DNA of 35,618 nt. Source: an uncultured Dialister sp. GTDB taxonomy: Bacteria; Bacillota; Negativicutes; Veillonellales; Dialisteraceae. The notes under the pieces were generated by a model that was not told the DNA's origin, did no database searches, and saw only the letters and a program-made list of their open reading frames with translations. Location: positions 1 through 35,618 of the forward strand of contig CAKQBK010000018.1 in the NCBI GenBank assembly GCA_934216155.1, in the 5' to 3' direction. The position numbers and the translations under genes are program-made. Shown piece after piece: positions 33,624-35,618 of this stretch; the first letter of the stretch is position 1, and every line of letters begins with the position of its first letter.

Positions 33624-34070
33624 TCATACCCGTACATCAATCACAGCGGATACGCCGACACCTTGTACGCGGCTGAAATTGGTCGGATTTTTACTATTCA
33701 TTGGAATCAAGCCTTTGATACGGAACAATTTATCATTCCAGCTCACTTCCAGTTGTCCTACAGCCTCTACCTTTTCTACCTGATCGGCATCACCAATCAC
33801 CTGAGCCGCGCCGATATATCCTTTATTTCCGATGCTGACAATAGGAACCACTTTGGTGGCATAATTGGTGCCAGCCCCTTCCTTCATCATTACAGAATTG
33901 ATGGCACTATTGATGGACGCGCCATACTTATCTACCAGAAAGCCAATGCCCCCCACTTTAGCCACACCGCCTAAGACGCTACCTAGGCTAAATGCAGAAA
34001 CTTGAGAAAAAGCACCGGTACCAATCATGGCTGCTGCCAGTGCACATATAGCGAAACGTTTCATTTTCAT
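33624..34070 (-). CDS. small secreted or periplasmic protein, 148 aa
   Basis: I do not recognise the family. A clear signal peptide (MKMKRFAICALAAAMIGTGA, cleavage near SQVSA) is followed by a Gly/Val-rich stretch (FSLGSVLGGVAKVGGIGFLV), then a mixed beta-domain with KVVPIVSIGNKGYIGAAQV and KLFRIKGLIPMNSKNP. A periplasmic or surface location is expected. AAAGGAGG lies 8 nt before the ATG, and a good promoter lies about 105 bp upstream, so this is probably the first gene of the envelope block that continues to the LptD-like gene. Confidence 0.75.
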   Translation of the reverse strand: MKMKRFAICALAAAMIGTGAFSQVSAFSLGSVLGGVAKVGGIGFLVDKYGASINSAINSVMMKEGAGTNYATKVVPIVSIGNKGYIGAAQVIGDADQVEKVEAVGQLEVSWNDKLFRIKGLIPMNSKNPTNFSRVQGVGVSAVIDVRV

Positions 34071-34182
34071 AAGAGAATCCTCCTTTGCCGAAAATCCATC
34101 TTCTGAAATACCTATCGAATCTTACTTTATTCGTCATTCTCTATTGACATGTAGTTTGGTAAAATACCTACACTTATTTAAT

Positions 34183-34212
34183 ATTATACAATTACTACCA
34201 TACTCTATGCAA
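34183..34212 (-). promoter_or_regulatory. promoter of the envelope gene block
   Basis: On the minus strand: TTGCAT (34207-34212), 18-bp spacer, TATAAT (34183-34188), giving a leader of about 105 nt before the 148-aa gene. Confidence 0.6.
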
Positions 34213-34246
34213 TGAGAAATATGGTTAACTTCTTATATAGTGACGG

Positions 34247-34478
34247 GCGATGCTGTTAAGTTAAGCGAAATATGCGATGATTTCTACTGCTGCAAAGGTT
34301 ACTCAGGTTTCTCAGGATACTGAGGTTTCTCACGTTTTTCGAATGAGCTAATAACACTAGCGTCTATCAGCACATTCGGAGAACCTGAGCAACCTGAGAA
34401 TCCTTAGAAACTTGAGCAACCTGTCCTCACTAGCGAAACCATACCAGTTAACTCAAATCCTTAACTTAACAGCATTGC
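34247..34478. mobile_element. rep-B copy 3, intact
   Basis: 232 bp from GCGATGCTGTTAAGTTAAG to CTTAACTTAACAGCATTGC. GGTTACTCAGGTTTCTCAGG on the left is opposed by CCTGAGCAACCTGAG on the right, around a CGAATGAGCTAATAAC...TCAGCACATTCG centre. The right flank is an AGTCACC heptamer array; no exact target duplication is seen. Confidence 0.82.
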
Positions 34479-34505
34479 AGTCACCAGTCACCCATACTTG
34501 TACGC

Positions 34506-34543
34506 AAAAGCCGCTGATGGAAATCATTCCTTCAGCGGCTTTT
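34506..34543 (-). terminator. terminator of the LysR gene at 34548
   Basis: AAAAGCCGCTGA / TCAGCGGCTTTT stem with a 14-nt loop, directly after the stop codon. A/T runs on both sides make it usable in both directions. Confidence 0.88.
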
Positions 34544-34547
34544 ACAA

Positions 34548-35414
34548 TTAGATATTGAAATATTGTTTAATGTAATCCACGAAAATCCGAACTGGCGTGG
34601 ACTGGAGCATAGCTTCTTTGAAAACCAGATGACTGGGGCGAAGAATGGGCCGTTTCTGCCGATCGTAAATCATCTCCCGATTCACGTCAGGGGAGCATTT
34701 CGGAAGCAGGTCCGCGGGAATTAGAGAATGTCCTAAGCCCTGGTTCACGATTTCTACGCAAGTCAGGCAATCGGACACCGTAAGCATGAAGTGCGGCGCA
34801 TCGGAGAAGTTCTGTCTCCACCAGCGACTTCTAAGTTCATCCAAGGTGGGATCGCTGCGGTAGCGAATGGAGGGCTGGTCCGGCAGTGTGGCATAGTCGA
34901 TTTTCTTGGCAGAAATCAGGTACAGCGGCGCATCTTCCAACAGAATATCCGAATCAGGCCATTCCTGATTCCCTCTGACAATGGCCAGATGGATGTCTTC
35001 TTTCTTAACCAATTTCACCAATCGATCACTGGTATCGGTGGTAAGGGAGATTTCAATGTCGTTGTATTTGTCTACGAAGCCTTTCAGAATCGCCGGCATG
35101 TGGGACTGGGCAAAGGATTGGCTGGCACCGATACGAAGAACGCCAGAAATGGAATTCGGTTCATGGGTAACGTAGTTCCGCATGTCCTGGTATTGCTGCA
35201 GTTCTTTTTCCGCGAAGGAAAACAGGCGATTGCCCGCATCGGTGAAATGGACCCCTTTGTTGGTACGGATGAAAAGCGGACATCCGATTTCTTTTTCCAT
35301 TTGGCTCAAACGATAGGTCAGCGATGGCTGGGTCATGAAAAGCCGCTTAGCAACTTTGTTGATGCTTCGTTCTTCTCGAAGATATATCAGGATTTTCCAA
35401 TCCGTATTATTCAT
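34548..35414 (-). CDS. LysR-family transcriptional regulator
   Basis: A 288-residue regulator with an N-terminal winged helix-turn-helix (about 1-62: DWKILIYLREERSINKVAKR, then FMTQPSLTYRLSQMEKEIG and CPLFIRT) and an effector-binding domain from about 90 (GVLRIGASQSFAQSHMPAIL). AAAGGGG precedes the ATG by about 7 nt. A near-perfect AT-rich palindrome lies about 40-75 bp upstream, a likely binding site for itself. The divergent target gene, if any, lies right of the window. Ligand unknown. Confidence 0.9.
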   Translation of the reverse strand: MNNTDWKILIYLREERSINKVAKRLFMTQPSLTYRLSQMEKEIGCPLFIRTNKGVHFTDAGNRLFSFAEKELQQYQDMRNYVTHEPNSISGVLRIGASQSFAQSHMPAILKGFVDKYNDIEISLTTDTSDRLVKLVKKEDIHLAIVRGNQEWPDSDILLEDAPLYLISAKKIDYATLPDQPSIRYRSDPTLDELRSRWWRQNFSDAPHFMLTVSDCLTCVEIVNQGLGHSLIPADLLPKCSPDVNREMIYDRQKRPILRPSHLVFKEAMLQSTPVRIFVDYIKQYFNI

Positions 35415-35452
35415 TGAAACTACCCCTTTATGGTGGATAACATGGCTTATAT

Positions 35453-35490
35453 AAAGTGATATAAAATAATTTTATATAGTATATCACTTT
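35453..35490. promoter_or_regulatory. AT-rich dyad upstream of the LysR gene
   Basis: Perfect outer arms AAAGTGATAT (35453-35462) and ATATCACTTT (35481-35490) enclose a second, nested perfect dyad, ATATAAAATAATTTTATAT. It is not a heptamer or rep element. This is a candidate operator shared by the LysR gene and a divergent gene outside the window. Confidence 0.5.
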
Positions 35491-35543
35491 TCTTCTTGTA
35501 TTGCTATAAGGAAATAGGGAGAATTGGGATTGGATTTAGTGTG

Positions 35544-35618
35544 ACTGTTGACAGTTGGCAGTTGACTGGTGACTGGTGACTGGTGACTGGTGACTGGTGA
35601 CTGGTGACTGGTGACTGG
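35544..35618. repeat. heptamer array CTGGTGA, about 8 perfect units, running off the end
   Basis: GTTGACA GTTGGCA GTTGA passes without a break into about eight perfect CTGGTGA units up to the last base. It shows one heptamer family turning into another in the same register. Confidence 0.95.

Noticed and set aside
34027..34215. 62-aa plus-strand frame
   Set aside because: It overlaps the signal-peptide codons, ribosome site and promoter of the 148-aa minus-strand gene and has no start signals of its own.

Overview
The window reads as a chromosomal segment of a Negativicutes bacterium, a Firmicutes lineage that keeps an outer membrane. It combines Firmicutes-style genes (strong AAGGAGG ribosome sites, CsoR, the ACT/UPF0210 pair, ABC-F) with diderm genes: an LptD-like protein, a secretin, a lipid A type phosphoethanolamine transferase and an RND efflux system. 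A Dialister-like genome is my best guess; that is inference. No transposase, integrase, phage gene or CRISPR array is visible. Both window edges lie inside short tandem repeats, as expected if this is a whole draft contig broken at repeats.

Layout: 1-780 is repeats only. 793-1561 holds two unknown genes. 1880-3789 (minus) holds trmB and a FtsW/RodA gene. 3932-5977 (minus) is a phosphoethanolamine transferase. 6472-8958 (plus) holds a LysR regulator and a MATE exporter. 9374-11566 (minus) holds an ACT-domain gene and a UPF0210 gene, a usual pair, separated here by a repeat element. 12253-13017 is exonuclease III. 13445-15284 is a histidine kinase/response regulator pair. tRNA-Leu(CAA) follows at 15606. 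15982-19483 (minus) is a copper regulon, csoR and copA. 19844-20629 is surE. 20736-25056 (minus) is an RND operon with a 56-bp tandem repeat in its probable leader. tRNA-Val(TAC) is at 25777. 26228-28111 is an ABC-F ATPase. 28491-34070 (minus) is an envelope block: secretin, PilP/GspC-like protein, LptD-like protein, a coiled-repeat secreted protein and a small secreted protein. 34548-35414 is a second LysR gene.

The striking feature is the intergenic DNA. Almost every gap carries tandem heptamers of several sequence families (CTGGTGA, TAGGAGT, CAGTTGG, GTTGTTA, TAATCCC, GCACTAC, TTAAGGT types), often as two opposite arrays that would pair as a hairpin. They resemble the heptanucleotide STRR repeats known from filamentous cyanobacteria. 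With them occur nonamer arrays (GGTTCTCAG/GGTTACTCA) and four classes of larger element, named here rep-A (about 190 bp, GC-rich, structured), rep-B (about 230 bp, MITE-like), rep-C (about 200 bp, AT-rich palindrome) and rep-D (ends GGGGCGC/GCGCCCC). One rep-B sits inside a rep-A with a 9-bp target duplication, which shows that it moved. Elements separate csoR from copA and the ACT gene from the UPF0210 gene, and heptamers form the last codons of two unrelated proteins.

The other notable point is copA. It encodes two extra metal-binding domains at its C terminus, and the last one is preceded by a perfect internal ribosome site and in-frame ATG, so the gene probably also makes a free CopZ-like copper chaperone.
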